From the NCBI GenBank assembly GCA_022843905.1, contig JALHMT010000047.1, positions 1-42,524 on the forward strand: a stretch of 42,524 nucleotides of DNA, given 5' to 3'. The translations under genes and the position numbers were made by a program. Below, piece by piece: positions 16,693 through 25,105 of this stretch. This stretch comes from Rubrivivax sp. GTDB taxonomy: Bacteria > Pseudomonadota > Gammaproteobacteria > Burkholderiales > Burkholderiaceae_C. Position 1 is the stretch's first letter. Each line of letters starts with the position of its first letter. The notes under the pieces were generated by a model that saw nothing but the letters and a program-made list of their open reading frames with translations, was not told where the DNA came from and ran no database searches.

Positions 16693-18378
16693 TTACATCT
16701 TGCTGGGCGCACTGACGCCAAGAATCGCGAGTCCGTTGTGCAGTACCTGCGCGGTGGCGGCGACGAGCGCCAAGCGGGCTTTCTTGACGCTTTCGTCGTC
16801 GACCAGAATGCGCTCGGCGTCGTAGTAGCTGTGGTAACTGGCGGCGAGTTCGCGCAGGTAGAAGGTGACGTCATGCGGTGCGAAGTCCCTCGCTGCCGCG
16901 GTGAGCATGTCCGGGTACTTCGCCAGCAGCAGCATAAGTGCCTGTGCGGCCGGGCTATCGAGCGCCGACAAGTCGGCTTCCTGCAGCATCGCCTCATTGC
17001 CACCCCAACTTGCGAGCACCGAGCGGATGCGTGCATGCGCGTATTGCACGTAGTAAACCGGGTTGTCGTTGTTCTTCGTGACAGCAAGGTCGACGTCGAA
17101 GGTGTACTCGGTGTCGGGCTTGCGGCTCAGCAGGAAGAAGCGAACCGCATCGGTGCTGGTCCATTCGGTCAAGTCGCGCAGCGTGACATAGCTACCTGCC
17201 CGCTTGCTGATCTTGACTTCTTCACCACCCTTCATGACACGCACCATGGTATGCAGCACGTAGTCGGGATAGCCCGCGGGGATGCTTTTATCAACACCCT
17301 GTAGGCCGGCGCGCACGCGTGCGATGGTGCCGTGGTGGTCGGTGCCTTGGATGTTGACGACGGTGTGGAAGCCGCGCTCCCACTTCGCGATGTGGTACGC
17401 CACGTCGGGCACGAAGTATGTGTAAGTACCGTCGCCCTTCTTCATGACGCGGTCCTTGTCGTCGCCGTAGTCGGTCGACCGGAGCCAGAGAGCGCCGTCT
17501 TGTTCGTAGGTCTTGCCGGCGGCTACCAGCTCGACCACCGTCGATTCGACGCGCCCGCTGGTATACAGGCTCGACTCAAGGTAGTAGTTGTCGAAGCGCA
17601 CGCGAAACGCCTGCAGGTCGATGTCTTGCTCCCGCCGCAGGTAGGCCACGGCGAACTCACGGATTGAGTCGATGTCGTCGATGTCGCCGCTCGCGGTGAA
17701 CGCCCGGTCGTCCGACTTCACTGTCTTCTTCGCCTTGAAATCCTCGGCGATGTCGGCGATGTAGTCGCCGTTGTAAGCCGCGGCCTTTTCGCCGCTCGGC
17801 CAGTCGGCGTCTCCCGGTTTCAGACCCTTTGCGCGCATCTGTACGCTGCTCGCGAGCGTCTGGATCTGCGCGCCGGCGTCGTTGTAATAGAACTCGCGAT
17901 ACACCGCATCGCCCTGCGAAGCGCGAAGGTTGCAGATGGCATCGCCAAGCGCTGCTTGGCGGCCGTGGCCCACATGGAGCGGTCCTGTCGGGTTGGCTGA
18001 GACGAATTCGACGAGTACCTTTTCACCGGTAGCCGGCTGGCGGCCGTACGCCTCTCCGGCGACGAGTACTTCGCGCACCACCTGTTGCTTGGCAGCCACC
18101 TTCAACCGGATGTTGAGGAAACCCGGTCCGGCAAGCTCAACATCCTGCACCCACCGCCCGAAAGCAGGGGTGGCCAGCAGGGCAGTGCTCAGTTCTGCGG
18201 CGAGTTCGCGCGGCTTGCGGGCCAGCGGCTTGGCAAGTTGCATTGCCGCCGTGCTTGCGAAATCGCCGTGCGCCGGCACCTTGGGCGATTCGAACGCGGC
18301 CCTGGCGCCAGCCCCGGGCGAAAAGGATTCGAGGGTGTTTGCGAGCGCCGAGAGAAGCTCCTGCTTGACCAATTGCAT
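16693..18378 (-). CDS. argS: Arginyl-tRNA synthetase
   Basis: A 561-residue class I synthetase with all domains: Arg_tRNA_synt_N (1-about 90), the HIGH signature in NPTGPLHVGHGRQAALGD, YYNDAGAQI, NIQGTDHHGTIARV, the KMSKS-like EVKISKRAGSYVTLRD, and the DALR anticodon-binding C-terminus (from about 445). It attaches arginine to tRNA-Arg. The sequence reads like a Burkholderiales enzyme. It is convergent with the OsmC-fusion gene and follows the glutaredoxin gene by 84 bp on the same strand, so it sits at the far end of the minus-strand redox unit. It could be a second copy of the housekeeping gene. Confidence 0.95.
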   Translation of the reverse strand: MQLVKQELLSALANTLESFSPGAGARAAFESPKVPAHGDFASTAAMQLAKPLARKPRELAAELSTALLATPAFGRWVQDVELAGPGFLNIRLKVAAKQQVVREVLVAGEAYGRQPATGEKVLVEFVSANPTGPLHVGHGRQAALGDAICNLRASQGDAVYREFYYNDAGAQIQTLASSVQMRAKGLKPGDADWPSGEKAAAYNGDYIADIAEDFKAKKTVKSDDRAFTASGDIDDIDSIREFAVAYLRREQDIDLQAFRVRFDNYYLESSLYTSGRVESTVVELVAAGKTYEQDGALWLRSTDYGDDKDRVMKKGDGTYTYFVPDVAYHIAKWERGFHTVVNIQGTDHHGTIARVRAGLQGVDKSIPAGYPDYVLHTMVRVMKGGEEVKISKRAGSYVTLRDLTEWTSTDAVRFFLLSRKPDTEYTFDVDLAVTKNNDNPVYYVQYAHARIRSVLASWGGNEAMLQEADLSALDSPAAQALMLLLAKYPDMLTAAARDFAPHDVTFYLRELAASYHSYYDAERILVDDESVKKARLALVAATAQVLHNGLAILGVSAPSKM

Positions 18379-18461
18379 GTTCGAATTTTACTCCGGGGCA
18401 AAGCCCAAGGTCAGCGTACTGGATATCCCGAGGCACTCGGATCTGGCCAGGCCGCAGCCGC

Positions 18462-18734
18462 CTACTTAGCAGGCGGCGTGCGCGCGAGAAGCTTATCGAG
18501 TTCGCCTATGGAATCAAGCTCGAAAAGGTCGTCGGAGCCACCGACATGTGTGCCGTTGATGAAGATTTGCGGCACGGTGCTTCGGCCAGAAGCTTCCTTC
18601 ATGGCCTGTCGGTGACTTTGATTTCCCTCGATATCTATCTCGTTCCATTGCACTCCTTTCTCACGAAGGAGCTGCTTCGCGCGTAGGCAGTATGGGCACC
18701 AACTCGTTGTGTATAGCAGAACATCGGGTTTCAT
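18462..18734 (-). CDS. Glutaredoxin (Grx3-type)
   Basis: 90 residues: LLYTTSWCPYCLRAKQLL with the dithiol CPYC (C13-C16), STVPQIFING with the cis-Pro, and HVGGSDDLFEL for glutathione binding. It reduces disulfides and glutathionylated proteins using glutathione in the cytosol. The frame is open to 18800, but Met at 18734 starts the fold exactly, so I use it. It lies between the MFS gene (124 bp upstream) and argS (84 bp downstream), all on the minus strand. Confidence 0.93.
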   Translation of the reverse strand: MKPDVLLYTTSWCPYCLRAKQLLREKGVQWNEIDIEGNQSHRQAMKEASGRSTVPQIFINGTHVGGSDDLFELDSIGELDKLLARTPPAK

Positions 18735-18857
18735 ATTGCGTCTCGATTGGTGGTCTGGAAACCTGAGCTTGTCATGTTCCGCCTGAACGGGAACACCCAA
18801 GCGTCAGGATGAAGGGACGCTCGATCCCGAAGGTTGCCCTTTGCCGCAATTGCCACA

Positions 18858-20135
18858 TTAGTGCCGAGCGTCATGCCTATCTCGCGTTCGCATCATCGTA
18901 TCGAGCGATGCGGTGATCATCGGGGTGCTAGGACAATGGGTGGCCCTGACCTCGATTGGGCGCGTTGGCTGCCTGCGTGCGAGGGCCAGAACCGCCAGAG
19001 TAGTGAGCAACCCAGCCGCGTATAGGAATAGGCCGCCTGGGCCCACGATATTCATCGCCACTCCCCCTATAAGGGGTCCAGCGGCCGTCCCAATCCCGTT
19101 GAGCAAAAGAAGCCCGCGTGCAGTGCCGAGCAGTCGACCTGCCGGAAGATCGTCGTTCGCGACGGCGAGACACAATGAATAGATCGGGATACCAAATCCG
19201 CCGAAGAGCGCACCTACAAAAAGGAGCAAGGGCAGCGGCGCTTCCGTCGCCAACACTACGCCGATGGCAGCCGCTGCAGACGCAAGGGCAGCACCTGCAA
19301 TGACAAGGTTTCGAGGCGCTCGATCCGAAAGCCAACCGAGCGGCCATTGCAATGCAAGTGTGCCACCAAGAACCGCAGCCATGAAAGCGGATATGCCACC
19401 AACATCTAGTCCGATCCTTTGTGCGAAGTTCGGGCCCATGCCCCAGAAGCCACCTATAGCAAGGCCGGCCAAGAAGACGCCGGCCGCAGCGAGGGGGGAT
19501 ACGAGGACGAGGCTCCTGAGCGCGACCGGTTCCTGCTCCACCTCGGCTGGCGGATGATTTGGCAGCAAAGTTATCGGAACCACCGACGCTGATATTAGTA
19601 GCGAAACTATGAGGAACAGAGTCACGTCGCCGGGTGGCGCAACGTTGAGGAGCGCTTGGCCGATTGCCCATGAACCCATCGAAACGACTCCAAAAATCGA
19701 CAGGAGTTGCCCGCGTGTGGATTGCAGTGCGTGCGCATTCAGCCAGCTCTCCGTTGCGAGGACCATACCAGCGTAGGCGAAGCCGGTAACTAGGCGCAGC
19801 AGCATCCAGGCGCTCGGCTCTACGAGCGCCACATGGAGAAGGGCGGTCATCGAAGCGATAGCCGCAAAGCCGGCGAAAGTTCTGACATGCCCTACAGAAG
19901 CAATCACCCGCGGCAACACGAGTGCGCCGATAGTGAAGCCCGCAAAGTAGAAGGACATCATCGCGCCGGTCGCTGCGCTCGAGAAGCCCTCCTGGCCGGC
20001 TCTCACGATCAGCAGCGTACCTAGCAAGCCGTTGCCCATCAGCAGCGCGGCGACGCTCAACAGCAACGCCGCCACCGGTGCGAGAACAAGGCCGCGAGTA
20101 CAAGCCGCCCTTACGGCATTCATCGTATGGATCAT
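18858..20135 (-). CDS. MFS transporter (YcaD-like)
   Basis: About 425 residues with 12 predicted membrane segments arranged as two six-helix halves. The loop motifs YAGMVLATESWLNAH and GWLSDRAPRN are typical of MFS, and the former recalls YcaD-type proteins. It is in the inner membrane; its substrate is unknown. The ATG at 20135 overlaps the stop of the DM13 gene (ATGA), so I prefer it to the more upstream frame start; Met at 20123 is another option. A soluble tail of about 35 residues ends the protein. Coupling to redox genes suggests export of a toxic electrophile, but that is a guess. Confidence 0.85.
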   Translation of the reverse strand: MIHTMNAVRAACTRGLVLAPVAALLLSVAALLMGNGLLGTLLIVRAGQEGFSSAATGAMMSFYFAGFTIGALVLPRVIASVGHVRTFAGFAAIASMTALLHVALVEPSAWMLLRLVTGFAYAGMVLATESWLNAHALQSTRGQLLSIFGVVSMGSWAIGQALLNVAPPGDVTLFLIVSLLISASVVPITLLPNHPPAEVEQEPVALRSLVLVSPLAAAGVFLAGLAIGGFWGMGPNFAQRIGLDVGGISAFMAAVLGGTLALQWPLGWLSDRAPRNLVIAGAALASAAAAIGVVLATEAPLPLLLFVGALFGGFGIPIYSLCLAVANDDLPAGRLLGTARGLLLLNGIGTAAGPLIGGVAMNIVGPGGLFLYAAGLLTTLAVLALARRQPTRPIEVRATHCPSTPMITASLDTMMRTRDRHDARH

Positions 20136-20623
20136 TCTCGAGCCTGACGTGAAGCTTGATACTCTGCCGCACTGATGAACTGGTCGAATGCTTCGCACCA
20201 GATGACGACTGAGCTGAAATCGCGAACGTCGATATCTGCAGGAACCTCCACGATGAAACCGTTGAAAGTCTTCACGTCTCCCACGCGAAGCGATTCATTC
20301 TTAGCTAGGAGAAACGTTTCTTTCGAGTCGACGAACCGTGGAGCAAGGTAGAGCTTGTAGTCCGGACCGGGGGCGAGACGCCCAACGTGTGTGATGTAGT
20401 TGCGAGAAACCCCAATTTCTCCTTCGCCCCAATGAAGCAGGTCGCTGCCTCTGAGATTGCGTACGAGACGCCCTGTGTAGAGCGTTTCAGTCGAGATTCG
20501 CTGAAGCGCTGCTGTGTCCGGCGCTTGAGGTGCTGTGAGGATGGGCAGCATATAGACGCCGCCTGCAAAACCTATAGCGAGCATCACGAGATGGGTGGCA
20601 ATCAGGATGTACCAACGCCGCAT
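20132..20623 (-). CDS. DM13-domain membrane-anchored protein
   Basis: 163 residues. An N-terminal signal anchor or signal peptide (about 5-27) is followed by a beta-rich domain with YTGRLVRNLRGSDLLHWGEGEI, DYKLYLAPRFV, and a conserved Cys in VVIWCEAFDQFIS. This is the DM13 pattern, thought to be a redox-active, cytochrome-like fold with one key cysteine. The domain should lie on the periplasmic face. It is 3 bp after the redoxin stop and overlaps the MFS start. Function unknown; its placement suggests a periplasmic redox step. Confidence 0.85.
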   Translation of the reverse strand: MRRWYILIATHLVMLAIGFAGGVYMLPILTAPQAPDTAALQRISTETLYTGRLVRNLRGSDLLHWGEGEIGVSRNYITHVGRLAPGPDYKLYLAPRFVDSKETFLLAKNESLRVGDVKTFNGFIVEVPADIDVRDFSSVVIWCEAFDQFISAAEYQASRQARE

Positions 20624-20626
20624 TGG

Positions 20627-21100
20627 TTACGCTTGGTCCAGGTCCTTGACAAGCCGGTCAGCGTCGAGATGGAAGTCCGAGAAAACGATGCGACCGCCAG
20701 CGTCGATAACCGTGAACCAAGGCGTTCCACGTGTTCGGTAATCCTCCATGAAGGTAGGAAACATCGCGCCGGCCGGTGGATCGTCATGACCGAAAGCGAC
20801 AGGAAGCTCATATTTGAGCTGATTCACGCGCAACTTCTCAACGGTGTTCTCATGCGCTCCTTCGAAGACGGTCTGGATCACTGCGAATCCAACGCCCTTG
20901 GAACTCAACGCGCCATACAGCTTCTGCAGTGTCGGAAAACCATGCAAATGGCAGCCATGACACCAATGCTGGAAGGCGAGCAGAATCTTCGGGCCGGTCC
21001 CGAGATCCGACAGATTGAGCGGAGCGACAACGTTTCCTCCATCTTTGCTAATCCATTTCTGCACCCGCAGTTCGGGCGCTTGTCGTTCAGCTACGCTCAT
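20627..21100 (-). CDS. Thioredoxin-fold redoxin (CHGC), paralog 3
   Basis: 157-158 residues, paralogous to the redoxin at 12310 and to the N-terminal half of 14387: APELRVQKWI, FQHWCHGCHLHGFPTL (C47, C50), AVIQTVFEGAHENT, VAFGHDDPPAG and RTRGTPWFTVID. The active-site pair is CHGC instead of CPGC, which by analogy with DsbA (CPHC) might raise the redox potential. No signal peptide. TAGGAG stands at good distance before ATG 21100. It is a member of the minus-strand operon with the DM13 and Gre-like genes. Confidence 0.85.
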   Translation of the reverse strand: MSVAERQAPELRVQKWISKDGGNVVAPLNLSDLGTGPKILLAFQHWCHGCHLHGFPTLQKLYGALSSKGVGFAVIQTVFEGAHENTVEKLRVNQLKYELPVAFGHDDPPAGAMFPTFMEDYRTRGTPWFTVIDAGGRIVFSDFHLDADRLVKDLDQA

Positions 21101-21120
21101 CTGAATCTCCTACCTTATGC

Positions 21121-21570
21121 TTATGCCACGACTTCTACAGTGAGGTTTCGGCCGTTAAATTGAACGGTTTCGCCTGCCCGGGCACCGTCAATCGCTTCGA
21201 AGATCGGCGCCATTGTGGAGATGCCCATGAGCTCACGCCCCTGGCATATGAACTTGCTCGTTGATACCGCGATCACAAAGTAGCGGCCGGATAGCTTGAC
21301 GACAGCGCCTTCGCTGACAGTCGACTTAGGGCCGAAATCGATTGTCCTGAGCTTCTCGAGTTTGTCGGCGTAGTCATGAAGCGTGTCATCAAGCGCTTCA
21401 GCGAAGTCGGCCGCGACTTCGGCCTGAGCCTGCTCGTCGTTCTCGATGGGTTCGGTAGGATCAAGCCGGGCAGTGGAGAGATAGTTCAGATAGTGGTCGC
21501 GAGCGCTTTGCAAAGCTGCGGTCTCCAGAGAAAGCATAGTTTCTCGGATGTGGTCTTTATTCCAGTTCAT
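21121..21570 (-). CDS. GreA/GreB-like C-terminal-domain protein
   Basis: About 149 residues. The N-terminal part (1-80) is acidic and helical. The second half, VSEGAVVKLSGRYFVIAVSTSKFICQGRELMGISTMAPIFEAIDGARAGETVQFNGRNLTVEVV, matches the FKBP-like C-terminal fold of Gre factors, in which a conserved segment binds RNA polymerase. The usual long coiled coil with its acidic tip is not obvious, so it may bind RNA polymerase without being a classical cleavage factor. The preferred start is ATG 21570, after GAGGTG; two more start codons lie just upstream. It sits between the redoxin and an unrecognised gene. Confidence 0.6.
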   Translation of the reverse strand: MNWNKDHIRETMLSLETAALQSARDHYLNYLSTARLDPTEPIENDEQAQAEVAADFAEALDDTLHDYADKLEKLRTIDFGPKSTVSEGAVVKLSGRYFVIAVSTSKFICQGRELMGISTMAPIFEAIDGARAGETVQFNGRNLTVEVVA

Positions 21571-21655
21571 CATCACCTCGTTATGTTTTTACAATTCAAG
21601 ATCCCGTGGGCTAATGGTGCCTGCCTCCGGCGGACTAACAAGCTCGCTGGCCCCG

Positions 21656-22228
21656 CTATTCATCGCTGGTGATGTCTTCCCCTTGGTATGGCACTCTCGT
21701 CAGCCGAGAATCTCGGATGACGCTGGTGACGAGCCAGACATATGACTGATCGGCGGTATCGAAGCCGAGGATGCTGAAAGCTCCACCAAAAGGGCACGCT
21801 GGGAAGTCCGGAAAGTTTTCCCGCAGAACGTATCGCTCGGGCTCGCTGTCAAACTCGGTCTTGTAGACTTTTCGCAGCCCGTGCTTGCTCGGCACGCCCA
21901 GGTCACCTGCCGGCGCTGTTTCCCTGTTCGCCATAAGCCGCTCAGAAAGGTCCTGGTGACACATTTCGCCGAACACGTCGAACGCATCGATCAAAAGGCC
22001 TTTATGCCCGGTCGACGGATCGGTGATTGCGTAAATGTTAGAGGCGTCCTCTGCATCATCCCCACTTTCGAGGCGCAACGCAGCATCAACGCTAAGGGTG
22101 CACGGATCGATGGCTGACCCTATTTGAATATCGACGAGATTGCCGTCCTTGACCCGGTACTCGCGGTCGTAGCCCTTGGCGATGAAGGACTGGACCGTTT
22201 CCAGAACGTCGGTCAACTGGGATTTCAT
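21656..22228 (-). CDS. Conserved hypothetical protein
   Basis: About 190 residues from MKSQLTDVLETVQ (22228). The N-terminal half (FIAKGYDREYRVKDGNLV..DASNIYAITDPSTGHKGLLIDAFDVF) resembles small proteins often mislabelled phosphoribosylpyrophosphate synthetase; no PRPP-binding motif is visible, so I do not give that function. The C-terminal half is unrecognised. The open frame to 22312 reaches into the IS5 element and is not the native start. The IS5 insertion 62 bp upstream may have separated it from its promoter or from the gst gene. It is followed by the Gre-like gene on the same strand. Confidence 0.6.
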   Translation of the reverse strand: MKSQLTDVLETVQSFIAKGYDREYRVKDGNLVDIQIGSAIDPCTLSVDAALRLESGDDAEDASNIYAITDPSTGHKGLLIDAFDVFGEMCHQDLSERLMANRETAPAGDLGVPSKHGLRKVYKTEFDSEPERYVLRENFPDFPACPFGGAFSILGFDTADQSYVWLVTSVIRDSRLTRVPYQGEDITSDE

Positions 22229-22289
22229 GGATGCGCTTTCGCCTAGGGTTGGATTGGAAAGACTCCCGCAGATCACGCGGGTTGACCCG

Positions 22290-22293
22290 TTAG
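22290..22293. repeat. IS5 target-site duplication, left (TTAG)
   Basis: TTAG directly abuts the left inverted repeat CAGGCCGTTG and is repeated at 23625-23628. Four-base YTAR-type duplications are typical of IS5-family elements. Confidence 0.85.
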
Positions 22294-23624
22294 CAGGCCG
22301 TTGAAATACCAATCGCCCACCCAGGCGAACTGAGCGACGATCGAGACAGGCCAGACCGAGGGAGCCGGAGCCGATGAGAGGCGCAGACAGCTACACCGAG
22401 AACCTGTTCAGCAGCGTGAAGCTGGACGACTTTGTGCCGGCCAATCACCCACTGCGCACGATCCGCACATGGGTCAACGATGCGTTGACCAAGATGGACT
22501 CGAAGTTCTCGGCCATGTACGAAGCCGACATCAAGGGCGGCCGCCCGAGCATCGCGCCGGAGAAACTGATGCGCGCCATGCTGCTGCAGGTGCTGTTCAG
22601 CATCCGCAGCGAGCGGCAACTGGTCGAGCAGATCACCTACAACCTGCTGTTTCGGTGGTTCGTCGGCCTGTCGATCGACGACGTGGTGTGGAACCACTCG
22701 GTGTTCAGCAAGAACCGCGACCGGCTGATCGAGCACGAAGCGGTGACCGAGATGTTCAACGCCACGGTGAGCATGGCCGAGCAGCGCGGGCTGCTGTCGG
22801 GCGAGCACTTTAGCGTGGACGGCACGCTGATCAAGGCCTGGGCCAGTCACAAGAGCATGCGGCGCAAGGACGGATCGGACGACGATCGTCCGCCCGAGGA
22901 CTGGCGCGGCGAGCCGCGCAGCAACGACACGCACGAGTCGAGCAGTGACGGTGAGTCGCGGCTGTACCGCAAGAGCAATGCGGCGCCGGCCCTGCCCAGT
23001 TATCTGGGCCATGTGCTCAGCGACAACCGGCACGGCCTGGTGGTCAACGTGCGCGCCAGCCAGGCCAACGGTGTGGCTGAGCGCGAGGTGGCCGCGCAGA
23101 TGCTGGCTGATGTGGCCGAGCCGGGCAAACGCAAGACGGTGGCCGCCGACAAGGCCTACGACACCAAGGGCTTCGTCAAGGCGTGCCGCGAGATCAACGT
23201 GACGCCGCACGTGGCGCAGAACGTTAACCGCAATGGAGGCAGCGCGATCGATGGCCGCACGACCCGGCACGAGGGCTATGCGATGAGCATGCGCGCCAGA
23301 AAGCGCATTGAGCAGTGTTTCGGCTGGGGCAAGACGGTGGGGCCGCTGGCGCAGGTGATGGTGCGAGGGCTGGATAAGGTTGACCAACTTCTGACGCTGA
23401 CGATGGCGGCGTACAACCTCACCCGGTTGCGATCCCTGGCCGTATTGCGCCCGCAGGTGGCGCAATGACTGAAATGGCGCTTGAAATGAGCGTCCAAATC
23501 GGGGAAATCGGCCGCGATTGCGATCCGAAATCGAACGCCCGCTGCAACTCATGCCCTGGATGAACTTCATGGCCCGTTTCGAGGTGCGAAGGCGTCGATT
23601 CAGGGTTGGTTTTTCAACGGCCTG
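22294..23624 (+). mobile_element. IS5-family insertion sequence
   Basis: A 1331-bp element with 19-bp terminal inverted repeats that differ at one base (CAGGCCGTTGAAATACCAA at the left; CAGGCCGTTGAAAAACCAA as the complement of the right end), one transposase gene, and a TTAG duplication on both sides. The intact ends, duplication and gene suggest a fairly recent insertion. It sits between the gst gene and the hypothetical gene of the minus-strand redox unit. Confidence 0.93.
22374..23468 (+). CDS. IS5-family transposase
   Basis: 364 residues. The N-terminal DUF772-type domain (ADIKGGRPSIAPEKLMRAMLLQVLFSIRSERQLVEQ) is followed by a DDE core with D in HFSVDGTLIKAWAS, D in AADKAYDTKGF and E in RKRIEQCFGWGKT. 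The length is normal and no frameshift is seen. Transcribed on the plus strand, opposite to the operon it interrupts. Confidence 0.93.
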   Translation: MRGADSYTENLFSSVKLDDFVPANHPLRTIRTWVNDALTKMDSKFSAMYEADIKGGRPSIAPEKLMRAMLLQVLFSIRSERQLVEQITYNLLFRWFVGLSIDDVVWNHSVFSKNRDRLIEHEAVTEMFNATVSMAEQRGLLSGEHFSVDGTLIKAWASHKSMRRKDGSDDDRPPEDWRGEPRSNDTHESSSDGESRLYRKSNAAPALPSYLGHVLSDNRHGLVVNVRASQANGVAEREVAAQMLADVAEPGKRKTVAADKAYDTKGFVKACREINVTPHVAQNVNRNGGSAIDGRTTRHEGYAMSMRARKRIEQCFGWGKTVGPLAQVMVRGLDKVDQLLTLTMAAYNLTRLRSLAVLRPQVAQ

Positions 23625-23628
23625 TTAG
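23625..23628. repeat. IS5 target-site duplication, right (TTAG)
   Basis: Second copy of the TTAG duplication, directly after CGGCCTG at the right end of the element. Confidence 0.85.
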
Positions 23629-23719
23629 ATTGCGAAGAAGAATCCGAAGTGCGGTATTGATTACCACTTGGCCTTCGGGAACGCTGGGGCAGGAAAGGGC
23701 AGGTTGGCGGCGATGACGC

Positions 23720-24424
23720 TCATACCGGTCTCGCGGGGATGCGTAGGCCACGCTGCACTGCTGGTCGAGCTAGCCCACGGCCGAGCCATGCTTGAATGTT
23801 CGAATAGCTGCTGAGGCCAAGGATGTCACCAGCAGCGTACGTTTCAACCAACGCATTTACCCAGCCGAGCGTTGCGATGTCCGCGATCGAATAGTCGTCG
23901 ACGATCCAGTCGCGGCCTTCCAATTGGCGGTCCAGGACTCCTAGGAGACGCTTGGATTCGTCGATGTAACGTTGTCGAGGCCGTTTGTCTTCATAGTCCT
24001 TACCGCCCCAGCGCAGGAAAAATCCTAGCTGACCAAACATTGGCCCGATGGCCGACATCTGGAAGAACACCCAGGTCAGGGTTTCGTAACGTTTTGCGGG
24101 TGCACTAGGAATGAGTTGACCCGTCTTCTCGGCCAAGTAGAGGAGGATCGCACCGGATTCCCATACGGCAATGGGCCGAGCATCGGGACCGGCTGGGTCG
24201 ATGATTGCTGGTATGCGGCCGTTCGGGTTCAACGACACGAACGCAGGGTCCTTCGACTCGTTGTTTGATATGTCGACCAAGTGGGGCTCGTATGCCAAGC
24301 CGGTCTCCTCCAGCATGATGGAGACCTTGACGCCATTGGGTGTGGGTGCTGCGTAAAGTTGCAGGCGGTCAGGATGAGTGGCTGGCCAGCGCTGCGTGAT
24401 AGGGAAGGACGAGAGGTCTGGCAT
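23720..24424 (-). CDS. Glutathione S-transferase (YfcG/YghU-like)
   Basis: About 234 residues from MPDLSSFPITQRWP. The N-terminal thioredoxin-fold domain has PTPNGVKVSIMLEE and LNPNGRIPAIIDP with the cis-Pro; the all-helical C-terminal domain follows (from about 110), including the N-capping box DYSIADIATLGW. The pattern is that of YfcG/YghU proteins, which act as glutathione-dependent disulfide reductases more than as transferases. I chose the Met at 24424 with AGGGATAAAG upstream over the longer frame to 24472. It follows msrA by 167 bp; the next gene on this strand is cut off by the IS5 element. Confidence 0.88.
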   Translation of the reverse strand: MPDLSSFPITQRWPATHPDRLQLYAAPTPNGVKVSIMLEETGLAYEPHLVDISNNESKDPAFVSLNPNGRIPAIIDPAGPDARPIAVWESGAILLYLAEKTGQLIPSAPAKRYETLTWVFFQMSAIGPMFGQLGFFLRWGGKDYEDKRPRQRYIDESKRLLGVLDRQLEGRDWIVDDYSIADIATLGWVNALVETYAAGDILGLSSYSNIQAWLGRGLARPAVQRGLRIPARPV

Positions 24425-24591
24425 GGTCTTTATCCCTGGTGCTGCGATGGCGGCGTACTGGAATGCCCCCATCTCATCAAGACTGGATTCGGTGAACGGA
24501 TCGTTGGGCGAGGTAGCGATGTAGATTGCGAACCGGACCGGATTCTCGGAAACGGCTGCGAAGCCGATTCGGTTGCTGTTCCGGCCGCTGG

Positions 24592-25104
24592 CTACTTATC
24601 ACCAGCGTTTTGGCGTTTCGGAAGCACCCAGTCGGGTCGGAGGAAGTGACAGGTATAGCCGTCCGGCCGCCTCTCCAGATAGTCTTGATGCTCGGGTTCG
24701 GCTTCCCAAAACGCGCCGACTGGTTCAACCTCGGTGACTACTTTGCCATTCCAAAGCCCGGAAGCATCCACATCGGCGATAGTGTCCTTGGCGATGCGTT
24801 CCTGCTCTTCATCGATGTAATAGATGCCAGACCGGTAGGAGAGACCACGATCGTTGCCTTGACGGTTCAGCGTCGTCGGATCGTGGATTTGGAAAAAGAA
24901 TTCCAGGATGTTCCGGTAGCTCGTCACCGCCGGGTCGAAGACAATCTCTATCCCCTCGGCATGCGTACCGTGATTGCGATATGTGGGGTTCTGAACATCA
25001 CCGCCGGTGTAACCGACACGAGTCGAGATGATGCCTGGACGCTTGCGAATCAGGTCTTGCATGCCCCAGAAACATCCTCCTGCGAGAACAGCGCGTTGAT
25101 TCAT
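24592..25104 (-). CDS. msrA: Peptide-methionine (S)-S-oxide reductase MsrA (copy 2)
   Basis: 170 residues, closely similar to the copy at 11738. It has GGCFWGM with the catalytic Cys (C11), GTHAEGIEIVFDP, EFFFQIHDPT, and YTCHFLRPDW with a second Cys. It ends where the other copy has its extension. GAGGAG stands before the ATG. It starts one base after the msrB stop, so msrB-msrA form a tight pair that repairs both sulfoxide stereoisomers in proteins. Gst follows. Confidence 0.95.
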   Translation of the reverse strand: MNQRAVLAGGCFWGMQDLIRKRPGIISTRVGYTGGDVQNPTYRNHGTHAEGIEIVFDPAVTSYRNILEFFFQIHDPTTLNRQGNDRGLSYRSGIYYIDEEQERIAKDTIADVDASGLWNGKVVTEVEPVGAFWEAEPEHQDYLERRPDGYTCHFLRPDWVLPKRQNAGDK

Positions 25105-25105
25105 G

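Noticed and set aside
18928..20172. 414-codon ORF overlapping the MFS gene in another frame
   Set aside because: Composition rich in Arg and Cys with no pattern; the other frame has 12 membrane helices.
21656..22228. Phosphoribosylpyrophosphate synthetase function
   Set aside because: Resemblance is only to small proteins that carry that label; no PRPP loop or enzyme motifs are present.
22290..23570. 426-codon minus-strand ORF across the IS5 element
   Set aside because: Antisense shadow of the IS5 transposase that spans the IS border; no motif.
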